A DNA stretch of 64,000 nt from positions 1 through 64,000 of the forward strand of contig NZ_MSCV01000024.1 of NCBI RefSeq assembly GCF_002005105.1, given 5' to 3'. The notes under the pieces are model-generated. The model was not told the origin of the DNA. It did no database searches and worked only from the letters and a program-made list of their open reading frames with translations. Position numbers and translations under genes: made by a program. This DNA is from Methylocaldum sp. 14B (GTDB lineage Bacteria > Pseudomonadota > Gammaproteobacteria > Methylococcales > Methylococcaceae). The stretch's first letter is position 1. Each line of letters starts with the position of its first letter. This document shows positions 21,678 to 31,920 of this stretch, piece after piece.

Positions 21678-24056
21678 ATGCGCTTCAGCGAAGCCTGGCT
21701 ACGAGAATACGTCAATCCATCGATAGACACGCAAAGACTGGTTCATCAGTTGACGATGGCGGGTCTTGAGGTCGATAGCGCCGAACCCGCCGCTGCATCG
21801 TTCAGCGGCGTTATCGTGGCCGAAGTCCTCGAAGTCTCGCCGCATCCACAGGCCGACCGGCTGCGAGTCTGTCTGGTGTCCGGCGGTTCCGGTGAGCCTC
21901 TTCAAATAGTATGCGGAGCGCCCAACGTCCGGGCCGGGATGCGCGTGCCGCTCGCCATCGAAGGGGCACGTCTGCCGGGGGATGTTTCCATTCGGAAATC
22001 GGAGCTTCGCGGCATCGCCTCGTTCGGCATGCTGTGTTCGGCCAAGGAGTTGGGAATAGACGATCCCCAAACAGGGCTGATGGAATTGCCCTCGGATGCT
22101 CCAGTGGGGGCCGATGTTCGGGATTATCTGAAGCTGGACGATTGCATCATCGAGGTCGATCTGACACCGAACCGCGCGGATTGTCTAAGCGTAGAAGGCA
22201 TTGCGCGCGAAGTGGCCTCGCTCAACGCTCTGGATTGGGCGGTACCGGACGTCCCTGCCGCTCCTACAACGATTCGAGAAGAGCACCCGGTGAGCGTTTC
22301 CGCACCCGAAGCGTGCCCGCGCTATTTGGGGCGGCTGATCAAAGGCGTATCGCGTACCGTTCAGACGCCGCTATGGATGCGCGAACGTTTGCGGCGCGCC
22401 GGTATCCGATCGCTGGATGCGGTAGTTGACGTTACCAATTATGTGCTCTTGGAAATGGGACAACCTTTGCACGCCTTCGACGCGGCCAAGCTGGAGGGCG
22501 GCATCCACGTTCGCTATGCGGCGCCGGGCGAGAAGCTGCGCCTCTTGAACGGCGAGGAAGTCGCGCTGGACCCCGATGTTTTGGTGATCGCCGATCAACG
22601 AAAAGCCTTGGCATTGGCGGGCATCATGGGCGGCAGCGACTCCGCGGTGGGCGATGGCACTGCCGATATTTTCGTCGAATGCGCTTTTTTCACGCCGAGC
22701 GTGATCATGGGCAAGGCTAGGCGCTACGGGCTGAATACCGAATCGTCCCATCGCTTCGAGAGAGGTGTCGATCCCGAATTACAGACTCGTGCCATCGAGC
22801 GGGCCAGCGAACTTATATTATCCATTGCTGGCGGAGAAGCGGGACCCATCGTCGAAGCGGCCAGCCCCCCGCATTTGCCGCGACGCGCGCCGATTCCGCT
22901 GCGTTACGAGAGGATTACCCGTCTGCTCGGCATGAGCATCGAGCGACCGAAGGTCGCCGAAATTCTCAAACGGCTGGGAATGACTCTCGCGGACCATCCG
23001 GAGGGATGGACCGTGACGCCGCCCGGATTTCGTTTCGATATCGCCATAGAGGCCGATCTCATCGAGGAACTCGGAAGGGTCTACGGCTACGAATCGTTGC
23101 CGCGCCGCCATCCGGTCATGGCGACGGCGATGCGTCCGGTGTCCGAACGAATACTCGATCTGGACCGGGTTAAGAACCTCCTGGTCGATCGCGGTTACCA
23201 GGAGGCGATTACCTACAGTTTCGTGGACGAAGCTCGGCAGGCGCTGATCGAGCCGGAAATTCCCTATTTGGCCTTGAAGAATCCGATTTCCTCCGACTTG
23301 GCCGTCATGCGCACCGGCCTTTGGTGCGGTTTGCTGGACGCGGCTCTCAAGAACACGTTCCGCCAGCAGAACCGGGTGCGCCTGTTCGAAGCAGGTCTGC
23401 GTTTCGCGAGGCGGGATGACGGCATCGAACAGCGGAAATCTATCGCTGGCCTGGCGATAGGGGCGGTACATGAAGAGCAGTGGGGAGAAGCGGCCCGCTC
23501 CGTAGATTTCTACGACGTGAAGGCCGATGTCGAGGGCATCGTCAAACTGACCGGCCGGGAGGCTGGTTTGGAATTTGTCGCCGCTGCTCATCCGGCGCTT
23601 CATCCTGGGCAATCGGCGGAAATCCGGCTCGACGGTGAACGGCTTGGTTGGATCGGAATGCTGCATCCTCGCCTGGAAAAGCAACTAAGCTTCGAACAAA
23701 GTGTGTTTCTGTTCGAGCTCGATCAAGACGTGCTGCTGGGAAGGCAAATTCCGGTATTCCACGGAATATCGAAGTTCCCGCAGGTGCGCCGGGATATCGC
23801 GGTCATCGTCGATGAATCCGTCACGATCGATCGTTTGATCGAGTGCGTGAAAGAAGTGGGTAGCTCTATCTTGCGCCAGGTCGTGGTGTTCGACGTTTAC
23901 CGGGGGCAGGGTGTCGAGACCGGTCGGAAGAGCGTCGCTCTCGGTTTGGTGTTGCAGGATGAGGCCGAAACTTTGACCGACGCCAGGATCGATGAAACAG
24001 TAGGACGCGTTTTGGAACGTCTGAGCAGAGAATTCAATGCTAGGTTGAGAGATTGA
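21678..24056 (+). CDS. pheT: Phenylalanyl-tRNA synthetase beta subunit
   Basis: A 792-residue protein of normal length. From the N-terminus: B1 domain start [14 protein letters not shown], an OB-fold tRNA-binding insertion (about 40-150, [19 protein letters not shown]), the B3/B4 editing region with [19 protein letters not shown]5 (about 400-475) and the C-terminal ferredoxin-fold anticodon domain (about 700-792, [14 protein letters not shown]). It contributes editing and tRNA-Phe binding. It ends 4 bp before ihfA. Confidence 0.98.
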   Translation: MRFSEAWLREYVNPSIDTQRLVHQLTMAGLEVDSAEPAAASFSGVIVAEVLEVSPHPQADRLRVCLVSGGSGEPLQIVCGAPNVRAGMRVPLAIEGARLPGDVSIRKSELRGIASFGMLCSAKELGIDDPQTGLMELPSDAPVGADVRDYLKLDDCIIEVDLTPNRADCLSVEGIAREVASLNALDWAVPDVPAAPTTIREEHPVSVSAPEACPRYLGRLIKGVSRTVQTPLWMRERLRRAGIRSLDAVVDVTNYVLLEMGQPLHAFDAAKLEGGIHVRYAAPGEKLRLLNGEEVALDPDVLVIADQRKALALAGIMGGSDSAVGDGTADIFVECAFFTPSVIMGKARRYGLNTESSHRFERGVDPELQTRAIERASELILSIAGGEAGPIVEAASPPHLPRRAPIPLRYERITRLLGMSIERPKVAEILKRLGMTLADHPEGWTVTPPGFRFDIAIEADLIEELGRVYGYESLPRRHPVMATAMRPVSERILDLDRVKNLLVDRGYQEAITYSFVDEARQALIEPEIPYLALKNPISSDLAVMRTGLWCGLLDAALKNTFRQQNRVRLFEAGLRFARRDDGIEQRKSIAGLAIGAVHEEQWGEAARSVDFYDVKADVEGIVKLTGREAGLEFVAAAHPALHPGQSAEIRLDGERLGWIGMLHPRLEKQLSFEQSVFLFELDQDVLLGRQIPVFHGISKFPQVRRDIAVIVDESVTIDRLIECVKEVGSSILRQVVVFDVYRGQGVETGRKSVALGLVLQDEAETLTDARIDETVGRVLERLSREFNARLRD

Positions 24057-24060
24057 AAAG

Positions 24061-24414
24061 ATGGCACTGACCAAAGCAGACATGGTTGAGAGGCTTTTCG
24101 AGAACCACGGCATTAACAAGCGGGATGCCAAGGAGTTGGTCGATCAGTTTTTCGAAGAGATCAAGGCCGCGCTGGCGCAAGGAAATTCAGTGAAGTTGTC
24201 CGGGTTCGGCAATTTCGATCTTCGCGACAAAAATCAGCGGCCGGGCAGAAATCCGAAAACCGGTGAAGAGATTCCGATCACCGCGCGCCGTGTGGTGACG
24301 TTCAAGCCGGGACAGAAATTGAAGGTCAGCGTGGAAGCGTATTCGAGACAAAACGCCGAGAACGTTCGGCTAGAAAGCGAAGCGCCGAGTGCGAAAAAAT
24401 CTCGAGGGTCTTGA
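24061..24414 (+). CDS. ihfA: Integration host factor alpha subunit
   Basis: A DNA-bending HU/IHF-fold protein. [37 protein letters not shown] and [20 protein letters not shown] (the beta arm with the intercalating Pro) are all present. At 117 residues it is longer than the 98-100 typical of IhfA; the extra is a charged C-terminal tail after SVEAYSRQN. It follows pheT by 4 bp, as in other gammaproteobacteria. IHF pairs with a beta subunit encoded elsewhere. Confidence 0.97.
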   Translation: MALTKADMVERLFENHGINKRDAKELVDQFFEEIKAALAQGNSVKLSGFGNFDLRDKNQRPGRNPKTGEEIPITARRVVTFKPGQKLKVSVEAYSRQNAENVRLESEAPSAKKSRGS

Positions 24415-24478
24415 GTTTTCTTGACCTGCTTCCTTCGCGGAAATCGTCCCTAATTCGTTTCGAACGAGAGAGCCGAGA

Positions 24479-25510
24479 ATGATCCGAGTCGGCATTGTAG
24501 GCGGTACCGGCTATACCGGTGTGGAGTTGCTGCGGATTCTCGCGCTTCATCCTGACGTCGCCATAACCATCGTCACCTCGCGGGCCGATGCCGGAAAACG
24601 AGTCGACGAGTTGTATCCGAACCTGCGGGGTTTCGTCGATGCGATCTTCGTCGAGCCCTCGGCGGATGCGCTAGCCGGATGCGACGTGGTGTTTTTTGCG
24701 ACGCCCAACGGTACTGTGATGCGGACGGCCGAAGCCTTGTTGGCGCGGGGCGTCAAAGTTATCGACCTGTCCGCCGATTTCCGCCTCAAAAACCCGGATG
24801 TATGGGCTCATTGGTACGGAGAGCCGCACGTTTCTCCCCAGCTGTTGGAAGAAGCCGTTTACGGGCTGCCCGAAGTGAATCGGGCACTGATTCGGTCGGC
24901 GCGGCTGATCGCATGCCCCGGTTGTTATCCGACTTCGGTTCAACTGGCATTATTGCCATTGATTGAGGCGAGGGCGATTCGCTTGGACCGCATCATCGCC
25001 GACGTGAAATCGGGTGTTAGCGGCGCCGGGCGCAAAGCAGAAATTCCCATGCTTATGAGCGAAACGGGCGAGAGCCTCAAGGCTTATAGCGTCAAAGGCC
25101 ATCGTCATTGGCCGGAAATCAAGCAGGGATTGGACCAAGCCGCAGGACAGGACGTGGGCCTCACCTTCGTGCCCCATTTGATCCCCATGATTCGGGGTAT
25201 TCACGCCACGGTTTATGCCGAACTGAGCGCCGCGCACGGCGACTTGCAGGCGCTATTCGAGGAGCGCTATCGAGCCGAACCTTTCGTCGACGTTCTGCCG
25301 GCGGGTTCCCATCCCGACACTCGCAACGTGCGCGGCGTAAACCGATGCCAGATTGCCGTCCATAGGCCTATGGACGGCAATACGGTGGTAATTTTGTCGG
25401 TCATAGACAATTTGGTGAAAGGTGCAGCCGGCCAAGCGGTGCAAAACATGAACCTGATGTTTGGCCTGGAGGAAACGAAAGGGCTCAGAAATATCGGGCT
25501 TTATCCCTAA
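24479..25510 (+). CDS. argC: N-acetyl-gamma-glutamyl-phosphate reductase
   Basis: A 343-residue enzyme for the third step of arginine synthesis, the NADPH-dependent reduction of N-acetylglutamyl phosphate to the semialdehyde. Seen: the Rossmann motif [17 protein letters not shown] at residues 4-20, the catalytic Cys in [13 protein letters not shown] (near residue 150) and the conserved His in KGHRHWPEI (near residue 207). The GAGAG ribosome-binding site sits just before the ATG. It stands alone, 64 bp after ihfA. Confidence 0.98.
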   Translation: MIRVGIVGGTGYTGVELLRILALHPDVAITIVTSRADAGKRVDELYPNLRGFVDAIFVEPSADALAGCDVVFFATPNGTVMRTAEALLARGVKVIDLSADFRLKNPDVWAHWYGEPHVSPQLLEEAVYGLPEVNRALIRSARLIACPGCYPTSVQLALLPLIEARAIRLDRIIADVKSGVSGAGRKAEIPMLMSETGESLKAYSVKGHRHWPEIKQGLDQAAGQDVGLTFVPHLIPMIRGIHATVYAELSAAHGDLQALFEERYRAEPFVDVLPAGSHPDTRNVRGVNRCQIAVHRPMDGNTVVILSVIDNLVKGAAGQAVQNMNLMFGLEETKGLRNIGLYP

Positions 25511-25681
25511 AGCGGTTTCAATGGTGACGGGCAGAGACTCAAGTAGACCGTTCGCGTAAACCGTAGCTCTGGTGGTAACGTACCCGTTGGTTCTAGTGCG
25601 TCCGTCGGCGGATTTTCCATAAGCCTCGTCGGTACGGGGCGATTTTCCATTACAATACCGGGTCTACCGGAATCTTCGGCC

Positions 25682-26605
25682 ATGTCGACATCACCCCATC
25701 CGTCCGTAACCTTAACCACCATCCGCGATTACATCCGTTGGGCCGCCAGCCGTTTCGTGCAAGCGGAGTTGTTTTTCGGCCACGGTACCGCCAGCGCACT
25801 GGACGAAGCCGCCGCCTTGGTGCTTCATACCTTGCATATGCCTTACGATCTCCCGGGCGGCTATTTCGCGGCCACGTTGACCATGGACGAGCGCGAGCGT
25901 GTCCTCGCACTCATCCAGCGCCGCATCGTCGAGCGCAAGCCTCTGGCGTATCTCATTCACGAGGCTTCTTTTGCCGGTTTGCCCTTCTATGTTGACGAAC
26001 GGGTACTGGTGCCGCGTTCGCCCATCGCCGAACTGATCGAAAACCATTTCGCTCCCTGGATCGAGGCGGACCGGGTGCACGACGTGCTCGATCTTTGCAC
26101 CGGCAGCGCGTGCATTGCCATCGCTTGCGCTTACGCCTTTCCGGAGGCACGGGTCGACGCCGTCGATATCTCGTCGGACGCGCTGGAAGTGGCGCGTATC
26201 AATATCAAGAAGCACCACCTGGAAGACCGGGTGAACGCCATCAAATCGGACGTTTACTCCGAGTTGGGCGACCGGCGTTACGATCTGATCGTCAGCAATC
26301 CTCCTTACGTAAACCTCGACGAGTGGCGCGGCTTGGCGCCGGAATATCACGCCGAGCCGAGGCTGGGCCTGGAAGCGGGCGAAGACGGCCTCGATTGCGT
26401 GCGCCGCATCCTCCGGGACGCCCATCGCCACCTTAAACCGGAGGGCGTTCTTGTCGTCGAAGTCGGCAGCAGCGCCGAAGCCCTGGAAACCGCCTACCCG
26501 GAAGTTCCCTTCTACTGGCTGGATTTCGAGCGGGGCGGCGAGGGTGTGTTCCTGCTGACTGCCGAACAGGTCGACCGGTGTAACAAGCTTTTTCAGAAGA
26601 GTTAG
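25682..26605 (+). CDS. prmB: Ribosomal protein L3 N5-glutamine methyltransferase PrmB
   Basis: A 307-residue SAM-dependent methyltransferase of the HemK/PrmB group. The SAM site LDLCTGSACIAIACAYAF lies near residue 138 and the catalytic IVSNPPYVNLDEW near residue 203. PrmB rather than PrmC is suggested by the YVNLDEW continuation and by the N-terminal YIRWAASRFVQAELFFGHG helix. It modifies a glutamine of L3 during ribosome assembly. In many gammaproteobacteria prmB precedes aroC; here a GDSL esterase gene lies between them. Confidence 0.93.
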   Translation: MSTSPHPSVTLTTIRDYIRWAASRFVQAELFFGHGTASALDEAAALVLHTLHMPYDLPGGYFAATLTMDERERVLALIQRRIVERKPLAYLIHEASFAGLPFYVDERVLVPRSPIAELIENHFAPWIEADRVHDVLDLCTGSACIAIACAYAFPEARVDAVDISSDALEVARINIKKHHLEDRVNAIKSDVYSELGDRRYDLIVSNPPYVNLDEWRGLAPEYHAEPRLGLEAGEDGLDCVRRILRDAHRHLKPEGVLVVEVGSSAEALETAYPEVPFYWLDFERGGEGVFLLTAEQVDRCNKLFQKS

Positions 26606-26714
26606 AAGAAGCTGACAAGTCCGCCAGCGCTGGGACAATATTGCAATCTCTCATGGAATCTCTGCTAGCAGCAATCCGAGGCACGACTATTCTTGTCGGG
26701 GGCGATGAGTACGC

Positions 26715-26744
26715 GAACCGTATGCTTCGTTCACTATGCGGTTC
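26715..26744. other. Inverted repeat after prmB
   Basis: GAACCGTAT and ATGCGGTTC form 9-bp arms with one wobble pair around about 12 bases. It lies in the 225-bp gap before the esterase gene and may be a weak terminator of prmB. No T-run follows. Confidence 0.35.
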
Positions 26745-26830
26745 CTCGTAACCACAGCCCAGGATTTGTTGCACGTTGACTCAACGTGATCGACCCGTTA
26801 CTAACGAACAAGATCAAGCAGAGGGAAACA

Positions 26831-27442
26831 ATGAGAGTTCAGTTAAAAGTCGCCGGTATGTCTGTTCTGCTGTTATGGCTGGTGGCCTGTGGCTCTAGCG
26901 CGAAACTGCCGAAGCTTCCGACGGAGGCGAAGGTGCTCGCGTTCGGCGACAGCCTGACTTTCGGAACCGGCGCCGGTTCCGAGCAGAGTTATCCATCCGT
27001 ATTGCAAGGCTTGATCGGGCGAGAGGTCATCAACGCCGGCGTGCCGGGCGAAACCAGTGCGGAAGGTCTGGAGCGCCTGCCGGCACTGCTGGACGAGCAT
27101 CAGCCCACGCTGTTGATTCTATGCCACGGCGGTAACGATTTTCTGCGCAACTTGGGCGAGCAGCAGGCGGCCGACAACGTCCGGGCCATGGTCAAATTGG
27201 CCAGGGACCGCGGCATCAGCGTGGTTTTGATCGCCGTGCCCAAGTTCGGGCTGATGTTCTCGCCGCCCGAGTTTTATGCAAAGATCGCCGAAGAGTTCGC
27301 GATTCCCTTCGAAACCGGGACGCTGAGCAAAATCATCCGGGACAATTCGCTCAAATCCGATGGGGTACACCCGAATGGGCCGGGCTATCGGATGCTGGCC
27401 GAGGCAGTGGCGGATCGGCTCAAGGTGGCGGGGGCGATTTGA
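26831..27442 (+). CDS. GDSL-family esterase/thioesterase I-like lipoprotein
   Basis: About 203 residues, SGNH-hydrolase fold. Blocks seen: VLAFGDSLTFG (nucleophile Ser, near residue 38), VINAGVPGETS (block II Gly), LCHGGNDFLR (block III Asn) and KSDGVHPNGPGY (block V Asp and His). It resembles TesA / arylesterase in sequence. The N-terminus MSVLLLWLVACGSS has a lipobox Cys, so it is probably lipid-anchored rather than freely periplasmic. The ATG at 26831 follows GAGGGAAACA and is preferred over one at 26786. Substrate unknown; short acyl esters or thioesters are likely. Confidence 0.88.
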   Translation: MRVQLKVAGMSVLLLWLVACGSSAKLPKLPTEAKVLAFGDSLTFGTGAGSEQSYPSVLQGLIGREVINAGVPGETSAEGLERLPALLDEHQPTLLILCHGGNDFLRNLGEQQAADNVRAMVKLARDRGISVVLIAVPKFGLMFSPPEFYAKIAEEFAIPFETGTLSKIIRDNSLKSDGVHPNGPGYRMLAEAVADRLKVAGAI

Positions 27443-27485
27443 ACCTTAATAGCTCCGTCGTTTAGGAACGTTTGAAATCTTTACC

Positions 27486-28586
27486 ATGTCCGGAAACACC
27501 CTAGGCAAACTCTTTACCGTCACTTCCTTCGGCGAGAGCCACGGTCCCGCCATCGGCTGCATCGTGGACGGCTGCCCGCCGGGCCTGGAGTTGTCCGAGG
27601 CCGACATTCAGGGGGAGCTGGAACGGCGGCGCCCCGGCAAATCCCGGCATACCACGCAACGCCGCGAGCCCGACGAAGTGAAGATTTTGTCCGGGGTGTT
27701 CGACGGGCGTACCACGGGCACCCCGATCGGTTTGCTGATCGAAAACGTGGATCAGCGTTCCAAGGATTACTCCACGATCGCCGACTCCTTTCGGCCGGGT
27801 CATGCCGATTACACCTACCATATGAAATACGGCTTCCGGGATTACCGCGGCGGCGGGCGCTCGTCCGCTCGCGAAACCGCCATGCGGGTGGCTGCCGGCG
27901 CCATCGCCAAGAAATATCTGAAAGAACGGGTCGGCGTGACGATCCGCGCTTATCTGGCCCAACTCGGCCCGATCAAGATCGATCGGGTGGTTTGGGAGGA
28001 GGTGGACAACAACCCGTTCTTCTGCCCAGACCCCGAGAAGGTCGCGGAACTGGAAGCCTATATGGACGCTCTGCGCAAAGAAGGGGAGTCCATCGGCGCG
28101 CGCATCAACGTCGTCGCGACCGGCGTGCCGCCGGGCTGGGGCGAACCGATTTTCGACCGGCTGGATGCCGAGCTGGCTTATGCCTTGATGAGCATCAACG
28201 CCGTCAAAGGGGTGGAGATCGGCGACGGTTTCGCCTGCGTCGAGGCGAAAGGCACCGAGTTCCGCGACGAGATGAGTCCGCAAGGTTTCCTGAGCAATCA
28301 TGCCGGCGGAGTATTGGGCGGCATTTCCTCGGGACAGGATATCGTTGCCAGCATCGCACTGAAGCCGACCTCCAGCTTGCGCCTGCCGGGCCGTTCCGTG
28401 AACGTCAGGGGCGAGCCCGTGGAGGTGATCACCACGGGTCGGCACGACCCCTGCGTCGGCATCCGGGCCACCCCCATCGCCGAAGCGATGACGGCCCTAG
28501 TGCTGATGGATCATTACCTGCGGCATCGCGCCCAGAATCCGGACGTGAAGACGGAATTGGCGCCGATTCCATCCAGGGCTCCGTAG
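27486..28586 (+). CDS. aroC: Chorismate synthase
   Basis: A 366-residue FMN-dependent enzyme that makes chorismate from 5-enolpyruvylshikimate 3-phosphate, the last shikimate-pathway step. Family signatures: [20 protein letters not shown] at the N-terminus, [20 protein letters not shown] near residue 125 and [19 protein letters not shown] near residue 320. The length is normal. A 23-bp gap leads to the MFS gene, and they may share a transcript. Confidence 0.99.
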   Translation: MSGNTLGKLFTVTSFGESHGPAIGCIVDGCPPGLELSEADIQGELERRRPGKSRHTTQRREPDEVKILSGVFDGRTTGTPIGLLIENVDQRSKDYSTIADSFRPGHADYTYHMKYGFRDYRGGGRSSARETAMRVAAGAIAKKYLKERVGVTIRAYLAQLGPIKIDRVVWEEVDNNPFFCPDPEKVAELEAYMDALRKEGESIGARINVVATGVPPGWGEPIFDRLDAELAYALMSINAVKGVEIGDGFACVEAKGTEFRDEMSPQGFLSNHAGGVLGGISSGQDIVASIALKPTSSLRLPGRSVNVRGEPVEVITTGRHDPCVGIRATPIAEAMTALVLMDHYLRHRAQNPDVKTELAPIPSRAP

Positions 28587-28609
28587 CCCCGAACGATCTT
28601 CCGCCAGCC

Positions 28610-29770
28610 ATGCTCTCGGCGCGTAAAGTGCCTTACGGCCGGTTGTCCGGCTTTTATTTTTTCTATTTCGCGGCGCTGGGCGCCTTTTTGCCGTACTGGG
28701 CGCTTTATCTCCAGGACACGGGATTCTCTGCGGCGGAGATCGGCCAGTTGATCGCCATTACCGCTGCGACCCGAGTCGTCGCGCCGAATCTTTGGGGGTG
28801 GCTGGCGGATCGAACGGGGCGGACCCTGTCCGTCGTCCGGCTCGCCGGATTTTTCACCCTAGTCGCTTTCAGCCTGGTTTTAAGACTGCAAGGATTCGCA
28901 GGATTCGCCCTGGTCATGCTGGTATTCAGTTTCTTCTGGAATGCCATGCTGCCGCTTTTCGAAACCGTCACGCTCAATCACCTGCGCCATGATACGTATC
29001 GCTACAGTTGGGTGCGGGTATGGGGCTCGATTGGCTTCATCGCGGCGGTCGTGTCGATCGGCAAGGCTTTGGAGCGCGTCCTTTCGATCGGTTGTCTACC
29101 GCAGTTGATCGTGCTGCTGTTCGGCGGGCTGTGGCTGGTCAGCCTGGCTGTGCCGAGAGGTCCGAAGGAAATTCATGGCCCGGAACCGAGCTCTTTGTCG
29201 AATATCTTGAAGCGTGGCGACGTCATTGCTTTTTTCCTGGCGTGCATGCTGCAACAACTCGCACACGGTCCTTACTACGTCTTTTTCTCGGTATATCTTC
29301 GGGATCACGGCTTCAGCAGCGGCGAGACCGGTCAGTTATGGGCACTCGGCGTCCTGGCGGAAATCGTGCTGTTCGCGTTCTTGCACCGTTTACTGGCGCG
29401 CTACAGTCTGCGCCGGATCTTTCTGGCGAGCTTCGCCCTGAGCGTTGTGCGCTGGCTATTGATTGCCTGGGGTGTCGATAGCCTTGCGGCGATTTTCTCC
29501 GGCCAACTGCTTCACGCGGCGAGTTTCGGCTCGGCCCACGTGGCCGCCATCCATCTGGTGCATCGCCATTTCCGCGGTCCGCATCACGGCAAAGGACAAG
29601 CCCTTTACAGTGCCCTCAGTTTCGGTTTGGGCGGCGCGCTGGGTAGTCTATACAGCGGATACTTCTGGACGGCGTGGGGGCCTCACTGGGTTTATACGGC
29701 GGCGGCGGGCTCCAGCTTATTGGCCTTACTGGTCGCCTGGCCGTCCGTTGGGAAACGGGATGTGGATTGA
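28610..29770 (+). CDS. MFS transporter, HcaT/MFS_1-like group
   Basis: About 386 residues with 12 predicted membrane segments. It begins at the ATG at 28610; codons further upstream in this frame overlap aroC and are shadow sequence. The N-terminal GFYFFYFAALGAFLPYWALY and the loop WGWLADRTGRTL after helix 2 match the MFS_1-like group, which includes the phenylpropionate permease HcaT. The same group in proteobacteria commonly sits next to aroC. The substrate cannot be told from sequence. Confidence 0.88.
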   Translation: MLSARKVPYGRLSGFYFFYFAALGAFLPYWALYLQDTGFSAAEIGQLIAITAATRVVAPNLWGWLADRTGRTLSVVRLAGFFTLVAFSLVLRLQGFAGFALVMLVFSFFWNAMLPLFETVTLNHLRHDTYRYSWVRVWGSIGFIAAVVSIGKALERVLSIGCLPQLIVLLFGGLWLVSLAVPRGPKEIHGPEPSSLSNILKRGDVIAFFLACMLQQLAHGPYYVFFSVYLRDHGFSSGETGQLWALGVLAEIVLFAFLHRLLARYSLRRIFLASFALSVVRWLLIAWGVDSLAAIFSGQLLHAASFGSAHVAAIHLVHRHFRGPHHGKGQALYSALSFGLGGALGSLYSGYFWTAWGPHWVYTAAAGSSLLALLVAWPSVGKRDVD

Positions 29771-29833
29771 CCGTTCTGCCGTCGGTATTGAAAGATGTGG
29801 GTGTGGCATTGAATATGAGACGAAACAGGAGCC

Positions 29834-30379
29834 ATGGGCATGAGTAACTCCCTGAGAGATCAGCTTCTAAAGGCGGGCTTGGTCAACGACAAGCAGGTCA
29901 AACAGGCCAGCAAGGAAGTACGAAAACAGGAAAAGCAGAATCGCCACGGAAATGCCGCCGCAAAGGACGAGAGCAAGCGCGCGGCTCAGGACGCTATGGC
30001 GGCAAAAGTCGAGCGTGACCGCCAGCTCAATCTGGAAAAAGCCAAAGAAGCGGAAAGAAAAGCGCTTGCCGCGCAAATCAAGCAGCTGATCGAGATGAAC
30101 CGCGTCTCGCCGGGGGAGGACGAGATCGCTTACCGGTTCGCGCACGACAACAAGGTCAAAACCCTCTATGTGTCCAAAACGGTACATCAAAGTCTTGTGG
30201 CGGGCAGGCTTGCAATAGCCAGCCTGGAGTCTCGGTATGAGATCGTCCCGCTGCCGGTGGCCGAAAAAATCAAGCAGCGGGATGAAACCCGAATCGTTCT
30301 GCTCAATCAGCCCGATCAAGCGCAAGATGCCGACGACGAATATGCCGATTACAAGATCCCCGACGATTTGATGTGGTAG
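29834..30379 (+). CDS. DUF2058 family protein (YaiL-like)
   Basis: A 181-residue soluble protein. Residues 5-85 are highly charged and helical (SLRDQLLKAGLVNDKQVKQA, then a Lys/Glu/Ala-rich stretch), probably a long coiled coil. Residues 90-160 form the conserved DUF2058 core with IAYRFAHDNKVKTLYVS and SRYEIVPLPVAEKI. The family has been described as nucleoprotein or polynucleotide-associated but has no firm role. A second in-frame ATG lies at 29840. A REP-like cluster follows. Confidence 0.88.
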   Translation: MGMSNSLRDQLLKAGLVNDKQVKQASKEVRKQEKQNRHGNAAAKDESKRAAQDAMAAKVERDRQLNLEKAKEAERKALAAQIKQLIEMNRVSPGEDEIAYRFAHDNKVKTLYVSKTVHQSLVAGRLAIASLESRYEIVPLPVAEKIKQRDETRIVLLNQPDQAQDADDEYADYKIPDDLMW

Positions 30380-30402
30380 GCGCGTCTGGCGACGTGTGAT
30401 CA

Positions 30403-30509
30403 GTTGTAGGTCGGGAATCCCACCCCAATCGCAAACGGACGCTCCGGCAGCGCCAGGACGTCGGTTCTCAACACAGCGGGTTGTCGGCAAGGGATTGCCG
30501 ACCTACAAC
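30403..30509. repeat. REP-like palindromic element with 12-bp inverted ends (copy 1)
   Basis: Starts GTTGTAGGTCGG (30403-30414) and ends CCGACCTACAAC (30498-30509), perfect 12-bp inverted termini. The right end contains the hairpin GTCGGCAAGGGATTGCCGAC (30483-30502). The same hairpin on the opposite strand recurs at 59457-59476. Non-coding, between two convergent genes. Confidence 0.8.
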
Positions 30510-30528
30510 GATGCGCCTGGGCGGCCGA

Positions 30529-30600
30529 GTAGGTCGGGAATCCTTTCCCGACGTTTACAGATCGGCCAGAGGTTTTGTTGGCAAAGGATGGCCGACTTAC
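30529..30600. repeat. REP-like palindromic element (copy 2)
   Basis: Starts GTAGGTCGGG (30529-30538), contains the hairpin GTCGGGAATCCTTTCCCGAC (30533-30552) and ends GGCCGACTTAC (30590-30600). A second member of the family, 19 bp after copy 1. The hairpin recurs in inverted form at 59484-59503. Together the pair could act as a two-way terminator or mRNA stabiliser for the convergent DUF2058 and sufT genes. Confidence 0.75.
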
Positions 30601-30637
30601 GGGCAGCCTGGGGGACCGTACCAAACCGGAAAATGGT

Positions 30638-31192
30638 CTAGATCATTCCCAGCTGAAGTTTCGCCACCTCGGACATCATGTCGCGCGACCAGGGCGGATC
30701 GAAGACCACTTCGACGTTCACCCTGTTCACGCCCGGGAGATTTCTTACCGCCGCTTCGGCGTCGTATTGCAGGACAGGGCCCATGCCGCAGCCGGGTGCG
30801 GTCAGGGTCATGATGATGTCGACATCGTTCTTGCCCTCTTCGACGGGAGTCACCTTGCAGTGGTAGACCAGCCCCAAGTCGACGATGTTGACCGGTATTT
30901 CCGGGTCGAAAATGGTCCTCAGCACTTCCCAAACGTTTTTTTCGACGGATTCGGGATCCGTGCCGCTCACGAGATTGCCCATGATCGGCGGTTCTTTCCC
31001 GAGGGCATCGGCGTCGTTTCCGGCGATGCGCACCATCTGGCCCATTTCGGTGACCACGGTGAAGTTGCCGCCCAAAGACTGATACAGACTTACTACGTGG
31101 CCTTTCGGCAGTGAACCGGGGGTGCCGTCGGGGATCTGGACGACGTTGACATCCCGCTGAAGGACGATGCTTTCGCGACCGTAACCGTACAT
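30638..31192 (-). CDS. sufT: SufT-type Fe-S cluster assembly protein (MIP18/DUF59 family)
   Basis: A 184-residue protein. The C-terminal 100 residues are a DUF59/MIP18 domain (VWEVLRTIFDPEIPVNIVDLGLVYHC, split about residues 87-112), with the conserved TLTAPGCGMG Cys near residue 133 and VFDPPWSRDMMSEVAK near the end. The N-terminal 75 residues (RDVNVVQIPDGTPGSLPKGH) are the SufT-specific extension. SufT helps mature Fe-S proteins under high demand. It is the last gene of a minus-strand run, 5 bp after yciK, but no other suf genes are nearby. Confidence 0.88.
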   Translation of the reverse strand: MYGYGRESIVLQRDVNVVQIPDGTPGSLPKGHVVSLYQSLGGNFTVVTEMGQMVRIAGNDADALGKEPPIMGNLVSGTDPESVEKNVWEVLRTIFDPEIPVNIVDLGLVYHCKVTPVEEGKNDVDIIMTLTAPGCGMGPVLQYDAEAAVRNLPGVNRVNVEVVFDPPWSRDMMSEVAKLQLGMI

Positions 31193-31197
31193 AAGTG

Positions 31198-31920
31198 TTA
31201 TGCGTTGTTAATCAGATAAGCGTTTGAAGGTGTTTCGTTTGGACTCAGCAGGCGGGCGATTTGCTCCGCATGGATGTCCGGCAAAGGCAGCCCCGCCGGG
31301 TTCTCGGCCGGATAGGCGCGCCGGCGAAGCGGGGACTGCATGGGACCCGGCGAATACAGGTGAACGCGAACCTTGCGGCTTTCCAGCTCGTCCGAAAGGA
31401 TTCGCCCGAAGCCTTCCAGGCCGATCTTGGCCACCCCGTAAGCACCCCAATAGGCTTTTCCGGTTCGGGCCACCGAGTCGGTGATGAATACGATGCCCGA
31501 ATCGGGAGATTTCGCTATCAATGGCAGGAGTTCCCGGGTCAGCAGGAACGGCGCGGTCAGGTTGACGTGAAGCAGACGTTGCCACAGTCCACCGCTGATA
31601 TCGCTTACCGGTCCGAGTGCGCCGAGCTCGGCAGCGCAATGCACCAGTCCGTGCAGCGCGCCGAATTCCCGCTCGACCGAGGCTGCGAGATCGCGGTAAT
31701 CGTCCTCGGTAGCGCCGGCCAAATCGAGTGGATAAATCGCCGGTTGCGGTCCTCCGGCAGCTACGATGGCGTCGTAGACCTTCTCCAGCTTCGGTATGGT
31801 CTTTCCGAGCAGGATGACCGTCGCGCCCTCGGCGGCGCAAGTCTTCGAAACCGCCGAGCCGAGCCCGCCGCCGGCACCGGTAACGAGAATGACGCGGTCA
31901 GCAAGCATCGAGCCGCTCAT
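31198..31920 (-). CDS. yciK: Short-chain dehydrogenase, YciK family
   Basis: A 240-residue Rossmann SDR. The cofactor loop VTGAGGGLGSAVS is near residue 12. The catalytic core has an FITDSVARTGKAYWGAYGVAK-type region, with the Ser after FIT and the YGVAK Tyr/Lys pair near residues 158-162. YciK-type proteins are oxidoreductases of unknown substrate that often follow ubiG and gph/mupP. Its start overlaps the stop of the phosphatase gene by 4 bp, so it is the fourth gene of the mtaD-ubiG-mupP/gph-yciK operon. Confidence 0.9.
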   Translation of the reverse strand: MSGSMLADRVILVTGAGGGLGSAVSKTCAAEGATVILLGKTIPKLEKVYDAIVAAGGPQPAIYPLDLAGATEDDYRDLAASVEREFGALHGLVHCAAELGALGPVSDISGGLWQRLLHVNLTAPFLLTRELLPLIAKSPDSGIVFITDSVARTGKAYWGAYGVAKIGLEGFGRILSDELESRKVRVHLYSPGPMQSPLRRRAYPAENPAGLPLPDIHAEQIARLLSPNETPSNAYLINNA

